This document shows, piece by piece, positions 8,251 to 17,783 of a stretch of DNA of 64,000 bases; the stretch's first letter is position 1; the number at the start of each line of letters is the position of its first letter. This DNA comes from Ignavibacteriota bacterium. Lineage in GTDB: Bacteria > Bacteroidota > Ignavibacteria > Ignavibacteriales > Ignavibacteriaceae. The stretch lies in assembly GCA_013285425.1 (NCBI GenBank), contig CP053447.1, positions 1,184,001 to 1,248,000 on the forward strand. Direction: 5' to 3'. Both the position numbers and the translations under genes were made by a program. The notes under the pieces are model-generated. The model had not been told where the DNA came from, ran no database searches, and worked only from the letters and a program-made list of their open reading frames with translations.

Positions 8251-9400
8251 GAATAGAGTTAAGGTTATTGGGTCATTGATAGCCATTTAATCGTAATACT
8301 TCTTACTTCTGAGTAGCCTCTCGCTTCTGGCCCTCATTAACTCACCTAACCTCTCTTAAAAAGAGAGGGACAGGACAAACACAAGTCATTGGGTCATTTG
8401 TAGTCATTTAATCGTAAAACTACTTACTTCTGATTTCTGACTCCTGAGTTCAGAGTTCTGATTCTTGAGTTCTGAGTTCTAGCTTCCAGACAGGACAAAC
8501 ACAAGTCATTGGGTCATTGATAGTCATTTCATTGTAAAACTACTTACTTCTGAGTAGCCTCTCGCTTCTCGCCTCTAGCTACCATTAACTCACCTAACCT
8601 CTCTTAAAAAGAGAGGGACAGGACAAACACAAGTCATTGGGTCAATGATAGTTATTTAATCATAAAGTTTCCGAATTCTGAGTCCTGAGTTCTGATTTCT
8701 GACTCCTGAGTTCTGAGTTCCAGCTTCCAGACAGGGCAGAAACAAGTCATTGGGTCAATGATAGTCATTTAATCGTAAAACTACTTACTTCTGAGTTCTG
8801 ACTCCTGAGTTCTGAGTTCTAGCTACCATTAACTCACCTAACCTCTCTTAAAAAGAGAGGGACAGAACAGAAACAAGTCATTGGGTCATTGATAGTCATT
8901 TAATCGTAATACTTCTTACTTCTGACTTCTCACCTCTAGCCCTGTTAACTCACCTAACCTCTCTTAAAAAGAGAGGAATAGGACAAACACAAGTCATTGG
9001 GTCATTGATAGTCATTTAATCGTAATACTTCTTACTTCTGACTTCTCACTTCTAGCCCTGTTAACTCACCTAACCTCTCTTAAAAAGAGAGGAATAGGAC
9101 AAACACAAGTCATTGGATCATTGATAGTCATTCAATTGTAATACTTCTAACTTCTGACTTCTCGCTATCATTAACTCACCTAACCTCTCTTAAAAAGAGA
9201 GGGACAGGACAAACACAAGTCATTGGGTCAATGATAGTCATTTAATCATAAAGCTTCTGAATTCTAAGTCCTGAGTTCAGAGTTCTGATTCTTGAGTTCT
9301 GAGTTCTAGCTACCATTAACTCACCTAACCTCTCTTAAAAAGAGAGGGATAGAACAAACACAAGTCATTGGGTCATTTGTAGTCATTCAATTACAGATTT
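8251..9400 (+). repeat. Composite intergenic repeat array, about ten copies
   Basis: This is the largest block of the repeat. The anchor (AAGTCATTGGGTCATTGATAG-like) recurs at about 8262, 8382, 8503, 8632, 8746, 8876, 8993, 9108, 9221 and 9363, a spacing of 115-140 bp. Between anchors lie the TGAGTTC-type run and, in seven copies, the CCTCTCTT-AAA-AAGAGAGG hairpin. It fills most of the 1.37-kb spacer between the small gene at 8133 and the decarboxylase at 9502. No credible ORF is present in it. Confidence 0.9.
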
Positions 9401-9501
9401 CTTATTCATAACTTCTTAATTCTATCTACATACATATAACACTATAATTTCTAAACTCTAAATTGTAAATTACCGCACACAATTTTTAGGACCTTAAAAC
9501 A

Positions 9502-10444
9502 ATGCCAACTGCAGTAGTAACTGGCGGCTCTGGATTTCTAGGCTCGCATATATGTGATAGATTGATCAAAGAAGGATTTTCAGTTATCTGTATTGATAAT
9601 CTGCTTACAGGTAGTATTGGTAACATAGAGCATCTTTATAGTAACCCGGAATTTACTTTTATCAATCACGATGTTACATATTATATACACATAACTGTTG
9701 ATGTTGACTATATCCTTCATTTTGCCTCTCCAGCTAGTCCCCTTGATTATCAGCAGCTTCCAATTGAAACACTTAAAGTCGGTTCTATGGGTACACTTAA
9801 TGCACTTGGACTTGCAAAGAAAAAAGGTGCACGTTTTCTGCTTGCTTCTACTTCAGAAGTTTATGGTGATCCTCTTTCTCATCCGCAAAAGGAGGATTAC
9901 TGGGGTAATGTTAATCCTGTTGGGCCTCGTGGAGTTTATGACGAAGCAAAGCGTTTTGCCGAAGCTCTTACAATGGCATATAACCGCACTCATAATATAA
10001 GTTACTTGTATTGCACGGATATTTAATACTTATGGTCCGCGTATGCGCATTAATGACGGAAGAGCAATTCCAGCTTTTTTTACTCAGACAATTAATAATC
10101 AGCCTGTTACAATTTTTGGTGATGGCAGTCAAACCAGAAGTTTTATTTATATAGATGATCAGGTTGAAGGTATCTTTAAGTTATTGATGTCTGATGTAGT
10201 TGAACCTGTTAATATTGGTAACCCTGAAGAAATAAGTGTTATTAAAATGGCTCAGGAGATTATCAGTCTGACAAATTCATCAAGTAAAATAGTCTTTAAA
10301 GATCTTCCGGTTGATGATCCACGTGTAAGGCAGCCTGATATAACCCGTGCAAAAACTTTATTGGATTGGCAGCCTGCAATTCCTTTACAAGAAGGTCTTA
10401 AACTTACTTTTGAATATTTTAAAAATTTGAAGAACAGTAGATAG
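9502..10444 (+). pseudogene. uxs: UDP-glucuronate decarboxylase-like SDR, single frameshift
   Basis: This extended short-chain dehydrogenase would form UDP-xylose from UDP-glucuronate. The first frame (9502-10026) has the Rossmann start [20 protein letters not shown] and the catalytic STSEVYGDP ... [10 protein letters not shown] (YxxxK). After NIS the frame is lost; removing one T at 10002-10003 restores it to [16 protein letters not shown] and the second frame runs to 10444 (FGDGSQTRSFIYIDD, NIGNP). Total about 314 residues, normal for UXS. Either a real mutation or a single-base assembly error; the rest of the sequence shows no decay. Confidence 0.85.
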
Positions 10445-10454
10445 GGGGAGGAAA

Positions 10455-10812
10455 AGTCATTGGGTCATTCATTGTCATTCAATTGTAATACTTCTTGCTT
10501 CTAACCACCATTAACTCACCTAACCTCTCTTAAAAAGAGAGGGATAGAACAAACACAAGTCATTGGGTCATTGATAGTCATTTAATCGTAAAACTACTTA
10601 CTTCTGAGTTCTGACTCCTGAGTTCTAAGTTCTAGCATCCAGACAGGACAGAAACAAGTCATTAGGTCATTGATAGTCATTTAATTGTAAAGCCTCTGAA
10701 TCCTGCGTCCTGAGTTCAGAGTTCTGATTTCTGACTCCTGAGTTCTGAATTCTAGCTTCCAGACAGGACAAACACAAGTCATTGGGTCATTCATTGTCAT
10801 TCAATTGTAATA
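10455..10812 (+). repeat. Composite intergenic repeat, about four copies
   Basis: Anchors at about 10452, 10558, 10658 and 10778, starting within about 10 bp of the decarboxylase stop codon and in the same orientation. One hairpin module lies near 10524. The remaining bases up to 10935 are plain AT-rich DNA preceding the next gene. Confidence 0.88.
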
Positions 10813-10935
10813 CTTCCGGCTTTTTACCTCTTGCCTTTAATTTATTTCTAATATTTATCACATTTAATTTTTAATTTTGTATAACGTCTTGCAACTTGCA
10901 CCGACAATTAGTAACTCTTAATATCTATCTTATAA

Positions 10936-12156
10936 ATGCAAAAATTACAAACTGCAAAAAATATTGTTACTTATCTTTTACTGATTCTATTGCTGTTTAA
11001 TTTATCTGTCTCCGGTATATCAAATTATTCGCTTTCTGCTTTGATTCTTAAAATATTATCATCCGGGATTCTTTTATCAGTTTTTTTTATTCATAACAGA
11101 CAAAAAAATGAATCGATTAAATCTTTTATTAAATCGAGATCTGTTAAACACATAGTTAAAGTACTTATTGTTATAATATTTTATCTTGTAGTTACAGTTC
11201 TTTACTCTTTAAATCCTAAATACGGGACGCAAAAAGTCATCAGCATTTTAGTAAGTATAGTCCCAAATATAATGGTAACATATTATCTGCTTACAAACAG
11301 CAGCAGCAGGGAATACTTATTATACTTTTTACATATTATATCAGCTGGATTTTTATTTACACTTTTAAGTATAATAATTATTCAGCCTTTTGATCATTCA
11401 ACCGTATATCAGTTTTCACCATTTAGGTGGAGCCACGTATTTATTGCAAGAACAGTTTCATTTTTAACACTGATAGTCTTTTTGCTTTTAATAACTACAA
11501 AGGAAACAAAAAGTATATTTTTCTATTCTTTAATATTTATTACAGGTCTTTCAATTACTTATCTTTCCGGTGCCCGTGCGGTTATTATTGGAATAGTTAT
11601 CTTTTCGACTTTCGGTTTTTTATGGCAGCTTTATAAAAAAAGAATTACTCCTAATCATTTATATAGTGTTGTCCTGATAATAATATCTTTTATAATACTT
11701 GTAAATCTTACACCAAAACAATTTGAAACAGAGCAGCGTTTTCAAAATATGTTAAAGATTGATGATGGTGAATTTGGCGGTGATGGAGCAATCTTAAGCA
11801 GAATCCAAACTTATACTTTAAGTTTACAGATGATTAAAGAAAAACCAATTATCGGATGGGGACTTGGATCATTTAATGGATTTAATAATCTTCATTGGAC
11901 TACGGTGCAAAAATATTCACATAATATTGTTCTGGAACTATTATCGGAAACCGGTGCAATAGGTTTATTGTTGTTCCTGTTTATGTGTTTTAAGATTTTG
12001 AAAAATATTTTCAGTGCAGAATTTTTAATTTTCGAGCAAAGTTCATCAATAAGGATTTTCCTGTTTATCACTTTTTTCTTTTCACTTTTTTTAGCAATGT
12101 TTTCAAAAGATATATCCAGTCAAAGTCTTTTATGGCTGTTTTTGATTTTTCTGTAA
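10936..12156 (+). CDS. O-antigen ligase / polymerase-like membrane protein
   Basis: This 406-residue protein has about ten hydrophobic segments. A large loop around residues 260-335 contains the Wzy_C-type pattern KPIIGWGLGSFNGF followed by SHNIVLELLSETGAIGLLLF, with the His of SHN that is typical of O-antigen ligases. It would join or polymerise polysaccharide at the periplasmic face of the inner membrane. It lies between two blocks of intergenic repeat, 491 bp after the decarboxylase. The C-terminus ends abruptly in hydrophobic residues (LLWLFLIFL), slightly short for the family, so some truncation is possible. Ligase versus polymerase cannot be told from sequence. Confidence 0.75.
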   Translation: MQKLQTAKNIVTYLLLILLLFNLSVSGISNYSLSALILKILSSGILLSVFFIHNRQKNESIKSFIKSRSVKHIVKVLIVIIFYLVVTVLYSLNPKYGTQKVISILVSIVPNIMVTYYLLTNSSSREYLLYFLHIISAGFLFTLLSIIIIQPFDHSTVYQFSPFRWSHVFIARTVSFLTLIVFLLLITTKETKSIFFYSLIFITGLSITYLSGARAVIIGIVIFSTFGFLWQLYKKRITPNHLYSVVLIIISFIILVNLTPKQFETEQRFQNMLKIDDGEFGGDGAILSRIQTYTLSLQMIKEKPIIGWGLGSFNGFNNLHWTTVQKYSHNIVLELLSETGAIGLLLFLFMCFKILKNIFSAEFLIFEQSSSIRIFLFITFFFSLFLAMFSKDISSQSLLWLFLIFL

Positions 12157-12169
12157 GATGAGTTAACAA

Positions 12170-12622
12170 AACAAGTCATTGGGTCATTGATAGTTATTTA
12201 ATCATAAAGTTTCCGAATTCTGAGTCCTGAGTTCAGAGTCCTGATTCTTGAGTTCTGAATTCTAGCTTCCAGGCAGGGCAGAAACAAGTCATTGTGTCAT
12301 TGATAGTCATTTAATTGTAAAGCTTCTGAATTCTGAGTCCTGAGTTCAGAGTTCTGATTTCTGACTCTTGAGTTCTAGCTTCCAGACAGGGCAGAAACAA
12401 GTCATTGGGTCATTGATAGTCATTTAATTGTAAAGCCTCTGAATCCTGCGTCCTGAGTTCAGAGTTCTGATTTCTGACTCTTGAGTTCTAGCCTCTCTTA
12501 AAAAGAGAGGGCAGGACAGAAACAAGTCATTGGGTCATTGATAGTCATTTAATTGTAAAGCCTCTGAATCCTGCGTCCTGAGTTCAGAGTTCTGATTTCT
12601 GACTCCTGAGTTCTGAGTTCTG
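12170..12622 (+). repeat. Composite intergenic repeat, about four copies
   Basis: Anchors at about 12173, 12290, 12398 and 12523, beginning about 15 bp after the stop of the O-antigen-ligase-like gene and co-oriented with it. The block fills the space up to the convergent epimerase gene. One CCTCTCTT hairpin is present near 12490. Confidence 0.88.
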
Positions 12623-12637
12623 GCCTCTCACCTCTCA

Positions 12638-13795
12638 CTAACAATACTTTAATATTTCTTCTAAACATCTGCCGGCAGTTTTACCATCCCATAATGCTGG
12701 TCTTTCAGGCTTTCTGGATTCTTTCAGCGTATTGAAAAATTCTTTCCGGATACGATCTATATTATTGCCAACCAAAACACTGGCTCCGCCATACTCACGT
12801 AATGTAACTGGTCTTTCAGTATTCCATCTCATTGTTAAGCAGGGTGTACCAAGTACTGTGCATTCTTCCTGTAAACCGCCGCTGTCTGTAAGCATTATCT
12901 TTGCATGCATATTCAGCTTGAGCATATCGTGATAGCCTAATGGATTTACTAAAAAGATATTCGTTACCTGAATTAACTTTTCCCATAAATTAAATAATTT
13001 GAGCTGCTTTTCAGTCCTTGGATGAATTGTCCAGATAACAGGTAAAACTTCTGAAACTTCCGTAGAGATGAAACTAACTAGTGAAGTTAATATTTCTTTA
13101 TCATCAACATTCGATGGTCTGTGCAGAGTTATAACAGCATAGTCATTCTTACTGATAGTAACTTCTTTTAAGTTAGAAATCATATTGAATTTTATTATTT
13201 GCTTAATGTCCAGTCTGTCAGATTTTGCTCTGTTATTCTCCAGTGTGTCTATCATAATATTTCCAACAAAGCGAATTGATGAATCCGGAATCCCTTCTTT
13301 CTTAAGATTCTCGACTGACAATAAATCCGGAGTTAATAGTAAATCAGAAAGCCTGTCGGTTACAAGTCTGTTGATTTCTTCTGGCATCTTCAGATCACCG
13401 CTGCGTAAACCTGCTTCGATATGACAGACTTTTATATGCAATTTTTTTGCAGTAACAGATGCGGCTAAAGTTGCGTTTACATCACCATAAATAATAACCC
13501 AATCAGGTTTTTCCTTTTCAAAAACTTTTTCTAATTCAATCATTGAATTGCCTACCTGCTCAGAATGTGAACCTGATCCTATGCCGAGATTGATATCTGC
13601 TTCGGGAATTTCCAGATCATCAAAGAATTTCTTAGACATTAGGTCATCATAATGCTGACCAGTGTGCACCAAAATATGTTTAATCTGTTCACGGTTTGTT
13701 TTTAACGATTCCAGATTGTATCTGTTAATTTCAGAAATAAAAGGTGCAACCTTCATAAAGTTGGGTCGTGCACCTACAACGGATATTATTTTCAT
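12638..13795 (-). CDS. Non-hydrolysing UDP-N-acetylglucosamine 2-epimerase (WecB/WbpI family)
   Basis: This 385-residue GT-B-fold epimerase interconverts UDP-GlcNAc-type and UDP-ManNAc-type sugars. Visible marks are VVGARPNFMKVAPF at the start, HTGQHYDDLMS, YGDVNATLAASV, HIEAGLRSGD with PEEINR, TLHRPSNVDD, and TDSGGLQEE with a following NTERPVT. The length is normal. In the setting of WbpA, WbpB and WbpD homologues further along, it may be the WbpI step (2-epimerisation of the 2,3-diamino uronic acid); that is inference, and simple UDP-ManNAc formation is the alternative. It is separated from the rest of the cluster by 550 bp and may have its own promoter. Confidence 0.88.
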   Translation of the reverse strand: MKIISVVGARPNFMKVAPFISEINRYNLESLKTNREQIKHILVHTGQHYDDLMSKKFFDDLEIPEADINLGIGSGSHSEQVGNSMIELEKVFEKEKPDWVIIYGDVNATLAASVTAKKLHIKVCHIEAGLRSGDLKMPEEINRLVTDRLSDLLLTPDLLSVENLKKEGIPDSSIRFVGNIMIDTLENNRAKSDRLDIKQIIKFNMISNLKEVTISKNDYAVITLHRPSNVDDKEILTSLVSFISTEVSEVLPVIWTIHPRTEKQLKLFNLWEKLIQVTNIFLVNPLGYHDMLKLNMHAKIMLTDSGGLQEECTVLGTPCLTMRWNTERPVTLREYGGASVLVGNNIDRIRKEFFNTLKESRKPERPALWDGKTAGRCLEEILKYC

Positions 13796-14054
13796 TTTGT
13801 ATCAATATTTAAGTGTAAAAATAAAAATTAGAAGACAGACGTTAAAAGATAAAGGACAAAAGTAAAAAGACAAAAGTGTAATGACTAAAGTTGATAGTCT
13901 TTAAAGTAATTTGTGAAAATGGAAATCAGTGTTAAAGAACTTTTTTTAATCTCTGAACAAAAATAATGGATAAATGAGATAAACATCAGACCAATTTTGT
14001 ACAGATATCACTGTGCATTTTTTTAGTTACTATTGAACCGAGTATTTTTTTTAA

Positions 14055-14275
14055 TTATTCGAATTCATCATTAAGAAAATTTAAATCTTTCTCACTCTTG
14101 TGCCTTTCAGAAACGGATTGTAATAATCTTAACCAAGAGAATAGACAGGTTTGCTGATAAATGATTTCATATAAATCTTTTTTGCACAGGCTTCTGTGAT
14201 ATTAGAAGTAATAGAACGAGACGAATAACTTATTTGATCAGTCAAAGAATACTTTTCTTGCTTAAAGCACACTTA
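14055..14275 (-). pseudogene. Degraded four-helix-bundle (S23/IVS-type) protein gene
   Basis: Translating the minus strand here gives FKQEKYSLTDQI then SSRSITSNITEACAKKIY and FISK, which follow the conserved core of the four-helix-bundle family found in 23S rRNA intervening sequences and scattered in Bacteroidota genomes. The frame stops at a TAA soon after, and a shifted frame runs to a stop at 14055-14057. There is no start codon and no full domain, so this is a remnant. The other bases of the 13796-14345 spacer show nothing recognisable. Confidence 0.55.
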
Positions 14276-14345
14276 CTTCTGGTTTTCATTGAATATACTT
14301 ATAAAGATGAGACTAATTAATCTTAAATTATAAACTACTATTCAA

Positions 14346-14912
14346 TTAAAAAGTATGAATAATTCCCAAAGAAATTCCAGGCAAAATATCTTCATCCCCT
14401 TGGTAAATTTTCCAGCCAATTATACCTGATATATCTAAAGAAAGAGCAAGATATTCAGAAATGGAATAGTTGTTTTGTACTCCAATATTTAAACAGCCTT
14501 GTAACTTGTTAAGCAAGGTATTATTAAAAATGCCTATACTTGTGTGAATGAGAAGATTCCAAGCTTTATTTTCTCTTGAATTGACAGCTAAATCAATAAG
14601 ATTAATCGAAGAACCGAGATAGATAAAATAATAGTTATGTTTCAATTCATCAGCTATATAATTAAAATAAAATCCCTTGAAGCCAATATGCAAAGTAATC
14701 ATAGAAGATATTTGTTTACCCAATGTAATATTAATTAAAGGTGATAAATTAGAGCTGACAAAATCCTCATCTTTTATTCCGGATATCTGTGCACCTATAC
14801 CAGCACTAATGAACCATTTGTCCTCGGAATTATAAATAGATTTTTCCGTAGTTTGAGAATGAAGTTCAATAACAAGTAATAGAAGGAGTATATATATAAT
14901 AAAAAATCTCAA
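14346..14912 (-). CDS. Predicted outer-membrane beta-barrel protein, unknown function
   Basis: This 188-residue protein has an N-terminal signal peptide (hydrophobic residues 2-17, cleavage likely after LHSQ). The rest is alternating hydrophobic/polar strands with Gly and aromatic residues, ending in IHTF with a terminal Phe as in outer-membrane barrels. It is the last gene of the polysaccharide operon, 27 bp after the amidotransferase fusion gene. I do not recognise a family; a role in surface attachment or export of the polymer is speculation from position. Confidence 0.6.
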   Translation of the reverse strand: MRFFIIYILLLLLVIELHSQTTEKSIYNSEDKWFISAGIGAQISGIKDEDFVSSNLSPLINITLGKQISSMITLHIGFKGFYFNYIADELKHNYYFIYLGSSINLIDLAVNSRENKAWNLLIHTSIGIFNNTLLNKLQGCLNIGVQNNYSISEYLALSLDISGIIGWKIYQGDEDILPGISLGIIHTF

Positions 14913-14939
14913 TGTGTTATTTTGGCTGCTAATAGAACA

Positions 14940-16970
14940 CTAGTATAATTTTTGTATTTGGTTAATCCTTCTAATTGTCTTTTCAAAATCAAGACCAATA
15001 ATTTCCAAATACCACTTTAAACTTTCATATCTAGGTTTATTTTCTTCATTGACCAGGTTGAGTGCAGTGGTTCTGTCTAACATTCCTTCCCTTATCTGAT
15101 TGCTGCGGAAAGTATCATACTCACTAAATCCGGCAACAGTATAATAAATGTAGTTATAAAAAGCTGCTGTTCCATCACCAATGCGCCAGGTAGTCTTAGT
15201 ATCACAAGCTTTTTCCCATTTAAACTCATTTATAATCAAGTCCTCTATCTCATTTTCATCCCATCTATAATAATCGAATAAATGATAATAGTGTTCTTTT
15301 TTTACCATATATCTTGATAAAAAAGAGCCAAAAGTATCAAGCAGAGATTTATTTAAATATGAAGGATTTGTAAAAATATTTTTACCTACAAAAGAAAATA
15401 AAGTGATCTGATCGGGAATAGAAAGTGAATAAATCCTTATTTTATTGAATCTCAATGGTACACCGCAGAATCCTACCTTGAAGTCAGTATTCTCTAAAGG
15501 ATTAGCACCCCAAATGTTTAGCTTAATATCATTTTGTTTCTTTACCTTATCTGCATAATAAAAAAAGTATTTATCACCAGCCATAAATAAAGGCACCATA
15601 CCTAAATGAGGTTTCTTCAACCATGCAACAATATTTTTTTTAATATATTCTCTTTTTTTCTTAATGTCTGCAGAGACAATAATATTTTCAACTCCCATTT
15701 TGCCAGTTACCCGTGCAATATTTCTTCTTGCCAAATCAGTTACCATTCCCCAATCATAAGTAAATGCAATAGGATTCATTTTTAATATATTTTTAACTAT
15801 ATGTAGTGTATATGTGCTGTCTCTACCGCCGCTAAAAGGAATAAGACAATCAGGTTGTCCATTTATTTTTCTATATGGTTCTACTAGTTTTTTTAGCTCT
15901 TCTATCGATTTAGAATTATTCTTCTTAACATAATTTTTACAAATACTACATACTCCATTGTGGTCATAATCAATAAAAGGGAATGTCTCAGGTAAGATAC
16001 ACTTTGTGCATCGTTTAAGTTTGGAGATTCTGTCAATATTATATTCAAGGAGTTTTTTCTCAGAATTTGTTTGAATACCATTAGTAAATTTTCCAGGATC
16101 CACTACTGCCGGTAGTTGACTTTTATTTGGATGATGATTAGTAATCCTGATATCAAGTGTTTCATTACTATCAGCTGTGATCTTAAGCCCAGTATCTGTT
16201 CCTAAATCAAAGCCAATTATATTAAAATCTTTCAAACTAATAATAAATCCATTGTTAGCATGAACTTGTTCTATTGAAAAATTTCTATTAATTAAGAAAC
16301 CATTCTTTTTGATCAGTCGATTTAATATATTTTTTTCAGATGAGAATATTAATATGTCTTCTAGGTTTGTTAAAATGTAAAGAGAGCCGTTGTTAGAAAA
16401 CAAAATAAACTCTTCGCGGTCATTTAACATAAAACCTATAGATACTGTGCCTGAAATTTCATTGGCAGCATCAATACAAGCCTGAATTGATGAAATGCCC
16501 GTATTAATATATTTCCTGATAATTGAAAAAAGAATTTCAGTATCTATTTCATATTCTCTTTTCAGCTCGCTGTGTTTGTTCCAGAGCACAGCCTCATTAA
16601 CTATAATACCATTATGAACACCTATAACACCATCTTTAATTACCGGCTGATTGTTGAAATCTTTTAATTGTGTACCGTTTGTTACTAATCTTGCATGACC
16701 AAGTGCAGTAAATACTTTGTTAGAATTAGTTTTAATTTCTTCAACAATTTTTTGCTTAAGTTTTTTGTAGTCATTTGTTAATAGTAATTCATCAATTGAT
16801 ACAGGACCGCGCAGTACTTCAATAGTTTTATTTGATTCAAATCTGTAGGCTAATCCTGATGAATCTTTACCTCTAACCTGAGATAGTTTTGCTACATCTT
16901 CAAGAGTCTTTAAAAGAGTCTTTTTATTGTAATTATCTTCTTTTGCGATTAAACCAAATATGCCACACAT
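14940..16970 (-). CDS. Class II glutamine amidotransferase fused to WbpG-like N-acetyl-sugar amidotransferase
   Basis: This 676-residue protein has two enzymes in one chain. Residues 1 to about 260 are a class II (Ntn) glutaminase: MCGIFGLI gives the catalytic Cys2, followed by GHARLVTNG and VHNGIIVNE. Residues about 315-676 resemble WbpG/PseA sugar amidotransferases: paired cysteines CTKC and CSIC (about 321 and 340), PP-loop SGGRDST (about 377), and WGANPLE. The glutaminase would supply ammonia to the ATP-dependent amidination of a sugar acetamido group. WbpG normally takes ammonia from the separate class I glutaminase HisH through HisF; here the donor is built in. The stop of the upstream glycosyltransferase lies 2 bp away. 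Substrate unknown. Confidence 0.82.
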   Translation of the reverse strand: MCGIFGLIAKEDNYNKKTLLKTLEDVAKLSQVRGKDSSGLAYRFESNKTIEVLRGPVSIDELLLTNDYKKLKQKIVEEIKTNSNKVFTALGHARLVTNGTQLKDFNNQPVIKDGVIGVHNGIIVNEAVLWNKHSELKREYEIDTEILFSIIRKYINTGISSIQACIDAANEISGTVSIGFMLNDREEFILFSNNGSLYILTNLEDILIFSSEKNILNRLIKKNGFLINRNFSIEQVHANNGFIISLKDFNIIGFDLGTDTGLKITADSNETLDIRITNHHPNKSQLPAVVDPGKFTNGIQTNSEKKLLEYNIDRISKLKRCTKCILPETFPFIDYDHNGVCSICKNYVKKNNSKSIEELKKLVEPYRKINGQPDCLIPFSGGRDSTYTLHIVKNILKMNPIAFTYDWGMVTDLARRNIARVTGKMGVENIIVSADIKKKREYIKKNIVAWLKKPHLGMVPLFMAGDKYFFYYADKVKKQNDIKLNIWGANPLENTDFKVGFCGVPLRFNKIRIYSLSIPDQITLFSFVGKNIFTNPSYLNKSLLDTFGSFLSRYMVKKEHYYHLFDYYRWDENEIEDLIINEFKWEKACDTKTTWRIGDGTAAFYNYIYYTVAGFSEYDTFRSNQIREGMLDRTTALNLVNEENKPRYESLKWYLEIIGLDFEKTIRRINQIQKLY

Positions 16971-16972
16971 AT

Positions 16973-17770
16973 TTAATTTCCAATTCCATAAATATTAGGA
17001 ATAGTGAATTTTTTATTTCTTTTAATTTTTATTTGGAAAATTGTATATGGTATTATCTTGAATAGTGTTTCATATACTAGCCATATATTTAAGAATAATT
17101 GTCTGCGAGGTTCTTGCACTACTCTAATTAAGGTTGCTAAACCTATTTTTTTAAGAAATGGGGGCGCTAATTTAACTTTACCTGCAAAAACATCTATCAT
17201 ACCGCCACAAGGTATAATAATATTAGCAGTAAGCTCGTTTTTATATTTATCAGCAAATCTTTCTTTTTTAGGTGATGAAATACCTATTAATAAAATATTT
17301 GGTCTTTTTTTGTTTATAAAATTTACAACTTCTCTTTCTTCCTCTTCGGAGAAGTATCCATCTTTACCATCAAAGAAAAGAGCATTAGGGTATTTTGCTT
17401 TTAAATTAACTATCGCAGTTTTGTTTGTTTCAATATCTGCACCTAATAATAAAACGCTTTTCTTATTTTCATTCGCGTATTCTAATGTTTTAATTGTTAA
17501 AAAAGGAATTGATAAGAAAGTTTTTAATTTATAACCCATAAGTTTCACAAACCAATAGAATTGAGTTCCATCAATAACATTGATGTCAAAATTATTAATA
17601 ATCCTATATAAGTCTTTATACTTCTTAAAGAAAGGTAAAATTCCAAAAGAATATCCATAGCAAACAATTGTTTTAGGTTCTTTTGTTACAATATCATAAT
17701 AATTAAAAAGTTCATCAATCGAATAATTGCTGATCTTTAAACCATAAAAATCGTATTGTTCTATCTGCAT
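16973..17770 (-). CDS. WecG/TagA/CpsF-family glycosyltransferase
   Basis: This is a 265-residue GT26-type enzyme that usually transfers ManNAc or ManNAcA to a lipid-linked sugar at the inner face of the membrane. Signature parts: NVIDGTQFYW, LLLGADIETN, FFDGKDGYFSEEE, PNILLIGISSPKKE, IIPCGGMIDVFAG and RVVQEPRR. ATG 17770 was preferred over an upstream TTG at 17809 because the TTG would overlap the previous gene by 26 bp and add an atypical extension. If the cluster makes a ManNAcA-type sugar, this is a good candidate for the transferase using it. Part of the minus-strand operon. Confidence 0.85.
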   Translation of the reverse strand: MQIEQYDFYGLKISNYSIDELFNYYDIVTKEPKTIVCYGYSFGILPFFKKYKDLYRIINNFDINVIDGTQFYWFVKLMGYKLKTFLSIPFLTIKTLEYANENKKSVLLLGADIETNKTAIVNLKAKYPNALFFDGKDGYFSEEEEREVVNFINKKRPNILLIGISSPKKERFADKYKNELTANIIIPCGGMIDVFAGKVKLAPPFLKKIGLATLIRVVQEPRRQLFLNIWLVYETLFKIIPYTIFQIKIKRNKKFTIPNIYGIGN

Positions 17771-17783
17771 AAATTTAGCAATT

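Noticed and set aside
8251..9400. CRISPR-like or protein-coding tandem repeat in the 8.2-9.4 kb block
   Set aside because: Spacing is irregular, the spacer parts are themselves degenerate repeats, the same modules occur in five other intergenic blocks, and no long frame is open.
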